Assembly: GCF_017948485.1 (NCBI RefSeq) | Contig: NZ_JAFFSX010000012.1 | Location: 124,001-188,000 of the forward strand | DNA from: Streptomyces sp. GESEQ-35 | GTDB lineage: Bacteria; Actinomycetota; Actinomycetes; Streptomycetales; Streptomycetaceae | Direction: 5' to 3' | DNA length: 64,000 bases | Part shown: positions 1 through 8,949 of the stretch, piece after piece | Position numbering within the stretch: the stretch's first letter is position 1 | Layout of the letters: each line of letters opens with the position of its first letter | Translations under genes and position numbers: made by a program | Notes under the pieces: generated by a model | The model's database searches: none | What the model was told of the DNA's origin: nothing | Seen by the model: only the letters and a program-made list of their open reading frames with translations

Positions 1-1625
1 TGGCCGCGCTTGGCGGGCGCGTACTCCACGACCAGGTACTCACGGGTCGCGCCCTGCACCGTGCGCTGCACCATCTCGATGTACCGGCCCACACCGTGCT
101 GCTCGTGCACGATGTAGTCGCCCGCCTCCAGGGTCAGCGGGTCGATGGTCTTGCGGCGGCGGGCGGGCATCCGGGCGCCGTCCTTGCCGGCCGCCTTCTG
201 CCCGGAGAGGTCGGTCTCGGTGAGGACCGCGAGCTTCAGCGCCGTATCGACGAATCCGTAGTCGATCGAGCCGCACGCCACATGGACGACCGACGGGGAG
301 ATCTCCCCGAGCTCCGCGTCGAGCCGGGCCGCGATGCCCTCGCCGCCCAGCACCTCGACCGTACGGGCCGCCGGGCCGTGGGCCTCGGTGACGTACACCG
401 TGCGCCAGCCGTCGGCGAGCCAGCCCTTGGTGTCGGCGAGGGCACGCGCGGTGTCCCCGCGGTACGACTCCGGCGCGTGCATGCCGAGCTTGAGCGTGTC
501 CGCGTCCAGCTCCTCGTCCGCCGCGAACGGCGACACCGACCACCACATCATGTCCAGCTCACGTGCCCGCTCCCGGACGTCCGCGATGGACCACAGGGAG
601 GCCGCGCCGACGTCGATCGGCGCGTCGCCGCCGCCTGCCGTCGCCGCCCAGGAGGCCTGGAGGAACTCCTGCGACGTCGCCACGAGATCCGAGGCACGCG
701 TGCGTACCCGCTCCGGATCGCATACGACGGCCATGGCGCCCTTCGGCAGTACGTCGATCAGCAGCTCCATGTCGTCGACCAGGACCGGCGCGAGGGACTC
801 CATGCCCTCCACCGCGATCCCCTCGGCGATCTTGCCGAGCAGCTCGCCCAGCTCGGGGTGGGCTTCGGCGAGGGCACGCGCGCGTGCGCGGACGTCGTCC
901 GTGAGCAGCAGTTCGCGGCAGGGCGGGGCCCACAGGCCGTGCTCGGCGACCTCCAGGGAGCGCTGGTCGGCGACCTTGAAGTAGCGGATCTCCTCGACGT
1001 CGTCGCCCCAGAACTCCACCCGCAGGGGGTGTTCCTCGGTGGGCGGGAAGACGTCCAGGATGCCGCCTCGTACGGCGAACTCGCCCCGCTTCTCGACGAG
1101 CTCCACGCGCGCGTACGCGGCGGCGGCGAGGGCGTCCACGATGGCGTTCAGGTCGGCGGTCTGACCGGTGCGCAGGGCGACCGGTTCGAGGTCGCCGAGG
1201 CCCTTGACCTGGGGCTGGAGCACGGATCGTACGGGCGCTACGACGACGGAGACCGGGCCCGTCTCGGGGTCGTCGGCCCTGGGGTGGGCCAGGCGGCGCA
1301 GGATGGCGAGGCGGCGGCCCACGGTGTCGCTGCGGGGGCTCAGGCGCTCGTGCGGGAGGGTTTCCCAGGACGGGTACTCCGCGATGCCCTCCGGGGGGAG
1401 GAGGGAGCGGAGGGCCGCCGCCAGGTCCTCGGCCTCGCGGCCCGTCGCCGTCACCGCGAGGACGGGGCGGCCGGACTCGCGGGCCAGGGCGGCCACCGCG
1501 AAGGGGCGGGCCGCCGGGGGGCCGACGAGGTCGACGTGCATGCGGTTGCCGTCTGCGGCCGCCTTGGTCGCTTCCGTGAGGGCGGTGTCCTTGACGATGG
1601 CGTCGAGCAGACCGTGCAGGCTCAT
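1..1625 (-). CDS. mfd: Transcription-repair coupling factor Mfd, N-terminal part (runs off the left edge)
   Basis: Mfd recognises RNA polymerase stalled at DNA damage, dislodges it using ATP and recruits UvrA. About 541 residues are present. The protein starts MSLHGLLDAIVKD, continues through the UvrB-like module that contacts UvrA (for example the stretch RGGILDVFPPTEEHPLRVEF near residue 195), and reaches the start of the CarD-like RNA-polymerase-interacting domain (EAGDYIVHEQHGVGRYIE). The DEAD-type translocase motor and the C-terminal domain lie outside the window, so completeness cannot be judged. The ATG is preceded by a long non-coding stretch and ends no visible operon. The family assignment is secure from these regions. 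Confidence 0.95.
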   Translation of the reverse strand, partial: MSLHGLLDAIVKDTALTEATKAAADGNRMHVDLVGPPAARPFAVAALARESGRPVLAVTATGREAEDLAAALRSLLPPEGIAEYPSWETLPHERLSPRSDTVGRRLAILRRLAHPRADDPETGPVSVVVAPVRSVLQPQVKGLGDLEPVALRTGQTADLNAIVDALAAAAYARVELVEKRGEFAVRGGILDVFPPTEEHPLRVEFWGDDVEEIRYFKVADQRSLEVAEHGLWAPPCRELLLTDDVRARARALAEAHPELGELLGKIAEGIAVEGMESLAPVLVDDMELLIDVLPKGAMAVVCDPERVRTRASDLVATSQEFLQASWAATAGGGDAPIDVGAASLWSIADVRERARELDMMWWSVSPFAADEELDADTLKLGMHAPESYRGDTARALADTKGWLADGWRTVYVTEAHGPAARTVEVLGGEGIAARLDAELGEISPSVVHVACGSIDYGFVDTALKLAVLTETDLSGQKAAGKDGARMPARRRKTIDPLTLEAGDYIVHEQHGVGRYIEMVQRTVQGATREYLVVEYAPAKRG

Positions 1626-1697
1626 GTGGAGGGGGCTTCCGTCCGGGGGGTGGGCAACGCGAAGGGCCCGACTCGTCGCACGGGCCGGGGGTCCTCC

Positions 1698-1726
1698 AGC
1701 GTACGTCGGCGGCGGCGCGGGCGTCG
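1698..1726 (-). promoter_or_regulatory. Candidate promoter of mfd
   Basis: On the minus strand a TACGCT hexamer (1698-1703) lies 17 nt downstream of CGACGC (1721-1726). The -10 fits the Streptomyces vegetative pattern, while the -35 is weak. It would give a leader of about 65 nt before the mfd ATG. Confidence 0.25.
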
Positions 1727-1731
1727 GGGGC

Positions 1732-1740
1732 TGTGGATAA
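1732..1740 (-). other. Single consensus DnaA box
   Basis: The minus strand reads TTATCCACA, identical to the classical strong DnaA box, just upstream of the candidate mfd promoter. It is isolated, with no box cluster or AT-rich unwinding element nearby, so it is not an origin. It could be a regulatory or titration site, or chance. Confidence 0.35.
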
Positions 1741-1830
1741 CGTCCGCTTCTTGGGTGCCCGGCGTCGGTGTCGGCCCACCACCCGACTCGGTCGGCTGAA
1801 AAGGTCGGCTCGAAAAGCCACAGAACGAGA

Positions 1831-1872
1831 GCCCGGCGCCGAAGAGTCCCCCAAGACTCCCCGGCACCGGGC
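1831..1872 (-). terminator. Hairpin terminator after the FtsX-type permease gene
   Basis: GCCCGGCGCCG (1831-1841) pairs with CGGCACCGGGC (1862-1872) with one mismatch. An inner GAGTC/GACTC stem makes one long hairpin about 30 nt past the permease stop. No T-run follows, as is usual in Streptomyces. Confidence 0.7.
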
Positions 1873-1901
1873 CCTTCCCCCGCAACCCCCGTATGCGGTG
1901 G

Positions 1902-4466
1902 CTATTCGGTCGCGATGGCGTTCAGGACGTTCATGCGACCCGCCCGGAACGCCGGGACCAGTGCGGCGAACAGGCCCACGAAGGCCGAGCCGATGAAGAC
2001 GCCGCCGATGGTGACCCAGGGGATCTCCAGGACGTTCAGGCCCTCCAGGGCGAGCAGCTTCTGCGCTGTCGCGCCCCAGCCCATTCCCAGCCCGAGGCCG
2101 AGCAGGGCGCCGAACAGGGCGATCACCACCGACTCCATACGGATCATCCGGCGCAGCTGGCGGCGCGAGAGGCCGATGGCCCGCATCAGGCCGATCTCCC
2201 TCGTGCGCTCCACCACCGAGAGGGCCAGGGTGTTCACCACGCCCAGGACGGCCACGATGATCGCCAGGGCGAGGAGGCCGTAGACCATGTTCAGAAGCTG
2301 GCCGACCTGGTCCTTCAGTTCCTGCTTGTAGTCGGTCTGGTCGCGGACCTGGTACTGCGGGTACGGCTCCAGGGACTTCTTCAGGGCGGCGTACGCCTGG
2401 TCCTGCTGACCGTCCTTGGCCTTGGCGAACATGATCTCGTTCGGCGGGATCTTGTCGGCGGGCACGTACTTCCGCATCGTCTCGATGCTGGTGTAGAGCG
2501 CGCCCTGGTCGATGGCGGTGTCGTCGTCGGTGATGGCGGCGACCTTGAGCTTCGCCGTCTCGCCGCCCTTGAAGGCGACGGTGATGGTGTCGCCGACGCG
2601 GACCCCGTGCTTCTTGGCGTAGTCGGTGCCGACCGACATGGCGTCCTTGCCGTACGCGGCCGTCAGGGTGCCCGCCGTGGTGGGGCGGCGCAGGTCCTCG
2701 GCGTACGTCGGGTCGGCGGCGGTGAGGCCGGAGTCGTCGGTCTTGCCGTCCGGGGAGGTGAGCGTGGCGTCGACGTCCTTGTAGGAGGTGACGTGGGCCA
2801 GGCCCGGGCTCTGCTCCATCGCCTTCTGGGCCTGCGGCACGATCCGCTGGTTGCCCTGGACGATGAAGTCCGCGCCGACCGACTTGTCGAGCTCGCTGGT
2901 GGCCGAGGCGACCATCGAGGAGCCGACGACCGACAGACAGGCGACCAGTGCGAGGCCGATCATCAGGGCCGCGGCCGTGGCGCCGGTACGACGCGGGTTG
3001 CGCAGCGCGTTCCGCTCGGCCATGCGGCCGACGGGACCGAAGGCCCGCAGCAGCACCGCGCTGATCACCCGGACGACCGCTCCCGCCAGCAGCGGACCGA
3101 TCACGACGAAGCCGATGAGGGAGAGGACGATCCCGGCGCCCAGCATCAGCGCGCCCTCGCTCGCCTTGTCGGCGGAGGCCGCCGTGTACAGGGCGAGCCC
3201 GCCTGCGCCCGTGAGCACCACGCCGATCACGCCCCGGATCCAGCCCGCCTTCACATCGGCCGGCATACCGGCGTCGCGCAGCGCGGCCATCGGCGAGACC
3301 TTGCCGGCGCGGCGGGCCGGCAGGTAGGCGGCGAGGACGGTGACGACGACACCCAGGATCACACCGGCGATCGGGGTGCTGATCTTCACGGTGAGGTCGT
3401 CGGTGGAGAGGTTCATGCCGGCCATCGACATGAGCTTCATCAGGCCGATGGCGATACCGACACCGGCGGCCACACCGAGGAGGGAGCCGACGACGCCCAG
3501 GAACAGCGCCTCGACCAGCACGGAACGGTTGACCTGCTTACGGGACGAACCGATGGCCCGCATCAGGCCGATCTCGCGGGTGCGCTGGGCGACCAGCATC
3601 GAGAAGGTGTTGATGATCAGGAAGATGCCGACGAGGAAGGCGATCCCGGCGAAGCCGAGCATGGCGTACTTGATGACGTCCATGAACTCGCCGACGCCCT
3701 CGCGGTTCTCGTCCGCGGCCTCCTGCTGCGTCTGGACCTTGAACGTACCGTCCAGCGCCTGTGTGACGTTCTGCTTGAGCTGCGCGTCGGAGACACCCGT
3801 CGCCGCGGTGACGTTGAACTGCGTGAACCGGCCGGTGGAGCCGAGGAGTTCGCGCTGTGCGGTGGCGGTGTCGAAGTAGACGACGGAGGCGCCGGGGTTG
3901 GTCACCTTGAAGGTGGCGATGCCGACGATCTTCGCGGTGAAGTCACCGGTCTGCGCGATGGTGCGCAGTTCGTCGCCCAGCTTCAGGTCGTGCTTGTCGG
4001 CGGTGTCGGCGTCGACCATCACCTCGGTCGGCCCGCGCGGGGCGTGTCCGGAGGTGACCTCCATCGAACGCAGGTCGTTCTTCGTCCAGTTGCCCGCGAT
4101 GGTCGGGGCGCCGGTCGTGGACCCCATGTTCTTGTTGTCGCTGTTGACGACGGTCACGTTCATCGAACTGACCGCGCCCTCGGCCGAGTTGACGCCGTCG
4201 GCCTGCCGGGCCTGCGCCAGCAGCGAGGCGGGCAGCGACTCGGGAACGCCGTTCTGCGGGGTCTCGTCGGTCTTGGCCTCCTTCGGGGAGACCGTCACGT
4301 CGGACGAGGTGGTCGCGAAGAGCTTGTCGAACGTCGTGTTCATGGTGTCGGTGAACACGAGCGTCCCGCACACGAACGCCACCGACAGCAGCACGGCCAC
4401 GGCCGACAGGGCCATCCGCCCCTTGTGCGCAAAGAAGTTGCGCATCGAGGTCTTCAGGACGGTCAT
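1902..4466 (-). CDS. ABC transporter permease, MacB/FtsX type, with two FtsX modules
   Basis: This 854-residue membrane protein is the permease half of an ABC exporter of the MacB/LolC-like class, which moves substrates or transmits force across the envelope rather than importing nutrients. One membrane segment near residues 19-40 is followed by a large outer domain of about 220 residues, three membrane segments with the FtsX signature RTREIGLMRAIGSSRKQV, a second outer domain, and a second FtsX set with RTREIGLMRAIGLSRRQL. The near-identical signature shows the internal duplication. Its ATG overlaps the stop of the ATPase gene by 4 nt, so the two are translationally coupled. Substrate is unknown; lipids, peptides or antibiotics are all possible for the family. 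Confidence 0.92.
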   Translation of the reverse strand: MTVLKTSMRNFFAHKGRMALSAVAVLLSVAFVCGTLVFTDTMNTTFDKLFATTSSDVTVSPKEAKTDETPQNGVPESLPASLLAQARQADGVNSAEGAVSSMNVTVVNSDNKNMGSTTGAPTIAGNWTKNDLRSMEVTSGHAPRGPTEVMVDADTADKHDLKLGDELRTIAQTGDFTAKIVGIATFKVTNPGASVVYFDTATAQRELLGSTGRFTQFNVTAATGVSDAQLKQNVTQALDGTFKVQTQQEAADENREGVGEFMDVIKYAMLGFAGIAFLVGIFLIINTFSMLVAQRTREIGLMRAIGSSRKQVNRSVLVEALFLGVVGSLLGVAAGVGIAIGLMKLMSMAGMNLSTDDLTVKISTPIAGVILGVVVTVLAAYLPARRAGKVSPMAALRDAGMPADVKAGWIRGVIGVVLTGAGGLALYTAASADKASEGALMLGAGIVLSLIGFVVIGPLLAGAVVRVISAVLLRAFGPVGRMAERNALRNPRRTGATAAALMIGLALVACLSVVGSSMVASATSELDKSVGADFIVQGNQRIVPQAQKAMEQSPGLAHVTSYKDVDATLTSPDGKTDDSGLTAADPTYAEDLRRPTTAGTLTAAYGKDAMSVGTDYAKKHGVRVGDTITVAFKGGETAKLKVAAITDDDTAIDQGALYTSIETMRKYVPADKIPPNEIMFAKAKDGQQDQAYAALKKSLEPYPQYQVRDQTDYKQELKDQVGQLLNMVYGLLALAIIVAVLGVVNTLALSVVERTREIGLMRAIGLSRRQLRRMIRMESVVIALFGALLGLGLGMGWGATAQKLLALEGLNVLEIPWVTIGGVFIGSAFVGLFAALVPAFRAGRMNVLNAIATE

Positions 4467-5251
4467 GACGTACGCCCCCGGGCGTCGAAGTCCTTCATCC
4501 GGTCGAGGACGGCGTCGGCGGTCGGCTTGTACATCTCGTCGACGATGCGACCGTCGGCGAGGTACAGCACGCGGTCGGAGTACGAGGCCGCGACCGGGTC
4601 GTGGGTGACGATCACGATGGTCTGCCCGAGCTCGTCGACGGAGCGCCGCAGGAAGCCGAGCACCTCGGCGCCGGCTCGCGAGTCCAGGTTTCCGGTCGGC
4701 TCGTCACCGAAGATGATCTCGGGCCGGGCGGCCAACGCCCGTGCCACGGCGACACGTTGCTGCTGTCCGCCGGAGAGCTGGGTCGGCCGGTGCTTGAGCC
4801 GGTCACTCAGCCCCACGGTGTCGACGACCCGCCCCAGCCACGCCTTGTCGGGCTTCCGCCCGGCGATGTCCATGGGCAGGGTGATGTTCTCTATGGCGTT
4901 GAGCGTCGGCAGCAGGTTGTACGCCTGGAAGATGAACCCGATCCGGTCCCGGCGCAGCTGCGTGAGCTTCTTGTCCTTGAGCCCGGTGATCTCGGTGTCG
5001 TCGAGGTAGATCTGCCCGGACGTCACGGTGTCGAGCCCGGCGAGGCAGTGCATGAGAGTGGACTTGCCGGACCCGGAGGGGCCCATGATCGCGGTGAACT
5101 GTCCGCGAGCGATGTCCACGTCCACCTGGTCGAGGGCGACGACACGGGTCTCACCGGACCCGTACGCCTTGACGACCTGCCGCGCCCGCGCGGCAACGGC
5201 CGTACGCCCTCCAGTGCCCCCGTGCCTGGGAATGGTCACAGCCGATGTCAC
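4463..5251 (-). CDS. ABC transporter ATP-binding protein (MacB/LolD type)
   Basis: The 262-residue ATPase partner of the adjoining FtsX-type permease powers it from the cytoplasmic face. It shows Walker A GPSGSGKS near residue 57, the signature LSGGQQQR, and Walker B with the LolD/MacB-like sequence GDEPTGNLDS, followed by the switch His in VIVTHD. The GTG start has a well-placed AGGAGA 7 nt upstream. It is the first gene of a two-gene operon transcribed leftwards. The 408-bp gap upstream carries repeated CCACCC motifs that may control it. The family assignment is firm, the transported substrate is not known. Confidence 0.95.
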   Translation of the reverse strand: MTSAVTIPRHGGTGGRTAVAARARQVVKAYGSGETRVVALDQVDVDIARGQFTAIMGPSGSGKSTLMHCLAGLDTVTSGQIYLDDTEITGLKDKKLTQLRRDRIGFIFQAYNLLPTLNAIENITLPMDIAGRKPDKAWLGRVVDTVGLSDRLKHRPTQLSGGQQQRVAVARALAARPEIIFGDEPTGNLDSRAGAEVLGFLRRSVDELGQTIVIVTHDPVAASYSDRVLYLADGRIVDEMYKPTADAVLDRMKDFDARGRTS

Positions 5252-5659
5252 GGTATGTCTCCTATGTCGGTCAGCGTATGAAGCGTGCTGGTTCAGCGGG
5301 TGGTGCGCTCGTGCGTGAGATTCGGTACGCCCATGAGTCTGGTGTCGGGAGGGTGTCCGGCGCGCTGGTGCCCGGCCCCGTCTTTTCCTGGGGAAAACCC
5401 CACCCCCGCGGGTTCGGTACAGCGCCCCCCTCGGCGTAAAGCCAGGTTAAGGACGACCGGCTCCCCATCTCGTCCTCCGCCGGTACGAACCCTCCCCGAG
5501 CCCTAGTGCGGAGAGACCCCTAGGGGCAGTCCACCCTTCGGTGGAGCGCATCTCGGGGTTCACTCCACCCTCGGGCGCACTGAGCCTCCACCCTCCCGCG
5601 ACGTGAGGGTCAAGTGGGAGAGTGGTCGACGGCAGATAGATGCAGGGGGAAGGAATCCG
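5252..5659. promoter_or_regulatory. Divergent control region between ABC exporter and MFS exporter genes
   Basis: This 408-bp gap holds no credible gene. It contains a 10-bp palindrome CCCCTAGGGG (5517-5526), a 6-bp hairpin TCCACC/GGTGGA (5530-5545), and three copies of TCCACCCT starting at 5530, 5564 and 5587, all in one orientation. The density of short repeats suggests regulator binding to one or both flanking exporter genes. Which regulator is not visible, though CCTAGG-like palindromes are common at targets of NarL-type response regulators. Confidence 0.45.
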
Positions 5660-7165
5660 GTGGGCGGCAGTACGACACCTGCGATACGCGACACCGACCA
5701 GCGCACCGGAACCGAGAGGCGGGGAGCCGTCGTAGCGGCCCTGATGCTCGCGATGGCGCTGGCGGCCCTCGACTCCACCATCGTCTCCACGGCCGTACCG
5801 CAGATCGTCGGTGATCTCGGCGGCTTCTCCGTCTTCTCCTGGCTCTTCTCCGGCTATCTGCTGGCCGTCACGGTCACCCTCCCCGTGTACGGCAAGCTCT
5901 CCGACACCTTCGGCCGCAAACCGGTGCTGATCGCGGGCGCGGTGGTGTTCCTGCTGGGCTCGTTGCTGTGTGCGGTGGCCTGGAACATGTGGGCGCTGAT
6001 CGCGTTCCGGGTCGTGCAGGGCCTGGGCGGCGGGGCGCTTCAGGGCACGGTCCAGACACTGGCCGCCGATCTCTATCCCCTGAAGGAACGCCCGAAGATC
6101 CAGGCCAGGCTGTCGACGGTGTGGGCGGTGTCGGCGGTCGCGGGACCGGGGTTGGGCGGGGTCCTGGCGGCGTACGCGGACTGGCGCTGGATCTTCCTGA
6201 TCAATCTGCCGATCGGCGCGGTGGCGCTGTGGCTGATCGTCCGGCACCTGCACGAACCCAAACGCGAACGGGCCGCACGCGCGCGTGTCGACTGGGCGGG
6301 CGCGCTCGCGGTGTTCGCGTGCGGCGGCGTGCTGCTGACGGCGCTGGTGCAGGGCGGGGTGGCGTGGCCGTGGCTGTCGACACCGTCGATCGCCCTGTTC
6401 GGTACGGGACTTGCGCTGGTGGTGGTGGTCGTCCTGGTGGAACTCAGGGCGGCCGAGCCGATCATCCCGGGGTGGGTGTGGCGTCGCCGTACGATCGCGG
6501 CGGTGAACCTGGCGCTGGGCGCGCTGGGGTTGCTGATGGTGGCGCCGACGGTGTTCCTGCCGACGTACGCGCAGTCGGTGCTGGGCCTGGCCCCGGTGGC
6601 CGCCGGATTCGTGCTGTCGGTCTGGACGTTGAGCTGGCCGATCTCGGCGGCGCTGAGCCAGCACGTGTATCGGCGCATCGGCTTCCGCAATACGGCGATG
6701 CTCGGCATCGGCACCGCGACACTGATCCTGTTCGCGTTCCCGTTCCTGCCGTATCCGGGTCAGGCGTGGCAACCGGCGTTGCTGATGCTGTTGTTGGGGG
6801 CAGCGCTGGGTCTCTTCCAACTCCCGCTGATCGTGGGCGTGCAGTCGACGGTGGGCTGGTCGGAGCGGGGTACGACGACGGCGTCGGTGCTGTTCTGCCG
6901 GCAGACGGGCCAGACGATGGGCGCGGCCCTCTTCGGAGCCGTCGCGAACGGCGTGCTGGCCTCCCGGCTCGGCGGCGCGAGCGACCTGGACTCGGTCACG
7001 CGGGCACTCGACTCGGCCACGGCGCCGGAAGCCACCCGGCGGGCCATCGCCGACGCGGTGCACGCCGTGTACCTGGGGGCGTCCTGCGCGGCGGCGCTGG
7101 CCTTCCTGGTGCTGTTGCTGCTGGCGCCGAGGCGCTTCCCGGTCCTTACGGAAGACGGACGGTGA
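5660..7165 (+). CDS. MFS drug exporter, DHA2 family (14-helix, EmrB/QacA type)
   Basis: This proton-driven multidrug exporter has 501 residues from the GTG chosen here. It starts with a short cytoplasmic tail and the DHA2 first-helix motif LDSTIVSTAVPQIVGD, then the loop motif YGKLSDTFGRKPV between helices 2 and 3, and the length fits 14 helices. The GTG at 5660 follows GGGGGAAGGA at a proper distance, while the upstream in-frame ATG at 5603 has no ribosome site and adds a hydrophilic extension. The gene ends 20 nt inside the convergent hydrolase gene. No TetR or MarR regulator sits beside it, so control may come from the shared upstream region. Substrate unknown. Confidence 0.93.
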   Translation: MGGSTTPAIRDTDQRTGTERRGAVVAALMLAMALAALDSTIVSTAVPQIVGDLGGFSVFSWLFSGYLLAVTVTLPVYGKLSDTFGRKPVLIAGAVVFLLGSLLCAVAWNMWALIAFRVVQGLGGGALQGTVQTLAADLYPLKERPKIQARLSTVWAVSAVAGPGLGGVLAAYADWRWIFLINLPIGAVALWLIVRHLHEPKRERAARARVDWAGALAVFACGGVLLTALVQGGVAWPWLSTPSIALFGTGLALVVVVVLVELRAAEPIIPGWVWRRRTIAAVNLALGALGLLMVAPTVFLPTYAQSVLGLAPVAAGFVLSVWTLSWPISAALSQHVYRRIGFRNTAMLGIGTATLILFAFPFLPYPGQAWQPALLMLLLGAALGLFQLPLIVGVQSTVGWSERGTTTASVLFCRQTGQTMGAALFGAVANGVLASRLGGASDLDSVTRALDSATAPEATRRAIADAVHAVYLGASCAAALAFLVLLLLAPRRFPVLTEDGR

Positions 7166-8330
7166 CCTCGGGGTTGGCCGGTGACGGGCCGTCGAGCAGG
7201 GGCTGCGGGATCCCCTTGAGGTGCAGGTCGAAGAAGGCCGTGACGTACGCGCGCGTGAGGGCCAGCGAGCGCTCGTAGGGCAGCGGTTCGGCATCCGGGA
7301 TGCCGGCCAGCCGCGCGAGGAACGGTACGTCGGTGAAGGAGCCGTGGTCGGCTCCGGCGACGGTCAGCCAGCGCTTCCAGCCGTCGAGGTCGGCCCAGGC
7401 CTGGTCCCAAGTCCCGTCGAGGGCCCTGCCCTTGGCCCCGAACATCAGGAAGGGACGGCCGTCGAGGCCGGTGGCGGGGACCGGAGCGAAGAAGGTGCCG
7501 TCCATGTTCGCGCCGGCCCGCACGCGCGGGTCGGCGGCCATCGTCGCGGCGGCGGCGTTGCCGCCGATGGAGTGCCCGGCCATGCCGATGCGCTGCGCGT
7601 CGATCACGCGCGCGTACCGCCACGCCGGGTGGCGGCCGGTCAGCCGGTCGAGCACGAAGGAGACGTCCTTGGCCCGGCTCCCGGCGACGGTCGCGCCGCC
7701 GATCGAGGAGAACTCATCACAGATGGCGCAGGGCAGGGTCTGCCCGTCCGGGAGGGTCGTACCTGCGTTCTCGTACGGGTGATCGACCAGGGCGACGACG
7801 TATCCGCGACTGGCGATGTCCTCGGCGAGACCCGTGAGGGTCGAGCGCGGGAACGTGAATCCGGGCGAGAGCACGACGAGCGGGAACCTGCCGTGCACCG
7901 GCCGCGCGTCAGTGTGCGCCCAGGTACGGACGCCGCTGATCACCTCGGGCGGGACGGTGGAGTCCGGAGCCCTCAACTCCAGCAGGTGACGGGCCTCTTC
8001 GGCGGTCATGTAGGGAGCCGTCGGTCCGCCCGTCCCGGGCCGCGCGGGGTAGTACATGGACACCATCAGCTGACGCGGTCCGGCGGACGGCACCCACGGA
8101 TCCGGGCGGTCGGCGTCGACGAGGTGCAGCGTGCTGCGGCCGACGGCATGCGGTCCGGTGGGGCGGGGCAGTTGGGCGGACGGGGTGACGGACTCGACGG
8201 ACTCGGCGGACTCGGCGGACGACACGGGTGCGGCGGCCGCGGAACCCGCGCCCACGACCGGCAGTGTCAGGGCCGGTCCGAGCACGAGCAAGGCGGACGC
8301 CGTCAGCGCCGATAAGCGTGATCTGTTCAT
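7146..8330 (-). CDS. Secreted alpha/beta hydrolase, PAF-acetylhydrolase-like
   Basis: This 394-residue exported serine hydrolase has a Sec signal peptide: MNRSR, a hydrophobic core, and an AAAAP-type cleavage region around residue 35. The nucleophile elbow is GHSIGG near residue 243, and the oxyanion region VVLSPGF fits the platelet-activating-factor acetylhydrolase/dienelactone hydrolase group, which cleaves esters. There is no Shine-Dalgarno at the ATG. Instead a TAGCGT hexamer lies 7 nt upstream (8338-8343), so the mRNA is probably leaderless. Its 3' end overlaps the convergent MFS gene by 20 nt. The natural substrate cannot be read from the sequence. Confidence 0.85.
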   Translation of the reverse strand: MNRSRLSALTASALLVLGPALTLPVVGAGSAAAAPVSSAESAESVESVTPSAQLPRPTGPHAVGRSTLHLVDADRPDPWVPSAGPRQLMVSMYYPARPGTGGPTAPYMTAEEARHLLELRAPDSTVPPEVISGVRTWAHTDARPVHGRFPLVVLSPGFTFPRSTLTGLAEDIASRGYVVALVDHPYENAGTTLPDGQTLPCAICDEFSSIGGATVAGSRAKDVSFVLDRLTGRHPAWRYARVIDAQRIGMAGHSIGGNAAAATMAADPRVRAGANMDGTFFAPVPATGLDGRPFLMFGAKGRALDGTWDQAWADLDGWKRWLTVAGADHGSFTDVPFLARLAGIPDAEPLPYERSLALTRAYVTAFFDLHLKGIPQPLLDGPSPANPEVTVRLP

Positions 8331-8460
8331 GCGGAGGACGCTAGGTCGCGGGCCCCGGGAAGGGCGTCACCCCGAGGGTCTAGGTCAGGAGTTCCGGACG
8401 GCGGACCCAGGTCCTCCCCCAGTCGGACAGGCCCCTGACGCGCCCTCTTACCCTGTCCCC
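8331..8460. promoter_or_regulatory. Divergent leaderless promoter region
   Basis: In 130 bp two -10 hexamers face apart: TAGCGT on the minus strand (8338-8343), 7 nt from the hydrolase ATG, and TACCCT on the plus strand (8449-8454), 6 nt from the acetyltransferase ATG. Neither gene has a ribosome-binding site. The -35 elements are not convincing. Confidence 0.5.
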
Positions 8461-8949
8461 ATGCCGACCCTGGAACGTCTCCGCCCGGACCACGCGGACG
8501 CCCTGCTCGCCTTCGAGCGCGAGAACCGGGAGTACTTCGCCCGCGCGATCCCGGACCGCGGGGACGCGTACTTCGCCGACTTCGCCGCTCGGCACGCGGC
8601 CCTGCTGGCCGAACAGGACGCCGGGGTCTGCCACTTCCACCTCGTACTGGACGACGCGGGACTCCTCGTCGGGCGGGTCAACCTGGTCGATGTGGCCGAC
8701 GCGTCCGCCGAGTTGGGCTACCGGATCGGAGAGCGGGCGGCGGGCAAGGGAATGGCCACGGCGGCGGTGGCGGAGGTGTGCCACCTGGCCTGTACGACGT
8801 ACGGGCTGACGTCCCTGGTCGCCATCACCACCCTGGACAACTTCGCGTCCCGGACCGTCCTGGAACGCAACTCCTTCACCGCCGTGGAGAACATCACCGT
8901 CGACGCCCGCCCCGGAATCCGCTACCGCCGCTCGCATCTCGGACACTGA
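8461..8949 (+). CDS. GNAT N-acetyltransferase, RimJ/RimL-like
   Basis: This 162-residue cytoplasmic acetyltransferase would transfer acetyl from acetyl-CoA to an amine. The ELGYRIGERAAGKGMATAA stretch is motif A, the pyrophosphate-binding loop, followed by the typical NFASRTVLERNSF helix near the C-terminus. This pattern is shared by ribosomal-protein N-acetyltransferases (RimJ/RimL) and amine-resistance enzymes, so the substrate is open. The start at 8461 is the first codon of the conserved region. A TACCCT hexamer 6 nt upstream and no Shine-Dalgarno indicate leaderless translation. The end overlaps a small antisense gene. Confidence 0.85.
   Translation: MPTLERLRPDHADALLAFERENREYFARAIPDRGDAYFADFAARHAALLAEQDAGVCHFHLVLDDAGLLVGRVNLVDVADASAELGYRIGERAAGKGMATAAVAEVCHLACTTYGLTSLVAITTLDNFASRTVLERNSFTAVENITVDARPGIRYRRSHLGH

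Noticed and set aside
1732..1740. Replication origin
   Set aside because: Only one DnaA box, no box cluster, no AT-rich element and no dnaA or dnaN nearby.
96..1799. Long open frame on the plus strand opposite mfd
   Set aside because: It is the antisense shadow of mfd. High GC at third positions keeps the opposite frame open, and its protein is low-complexity Arg/Gly/Val without family features.
1893..5009. 1038-residue plus-strand frame opposite the ABC exporter genes
   Set aside because: The protein is a Val/Gly/Asp/His-rich shadow of the FtsX permease and ATPase, which carry clear family motifs on the other strand.
5447..7294. 615-residue minus-strand frame opposite the MFS gene
   Set aside because: Arg/Gln/His-rich, no recognisable domain, and fully antisense to an obvious 14-helix exporter.
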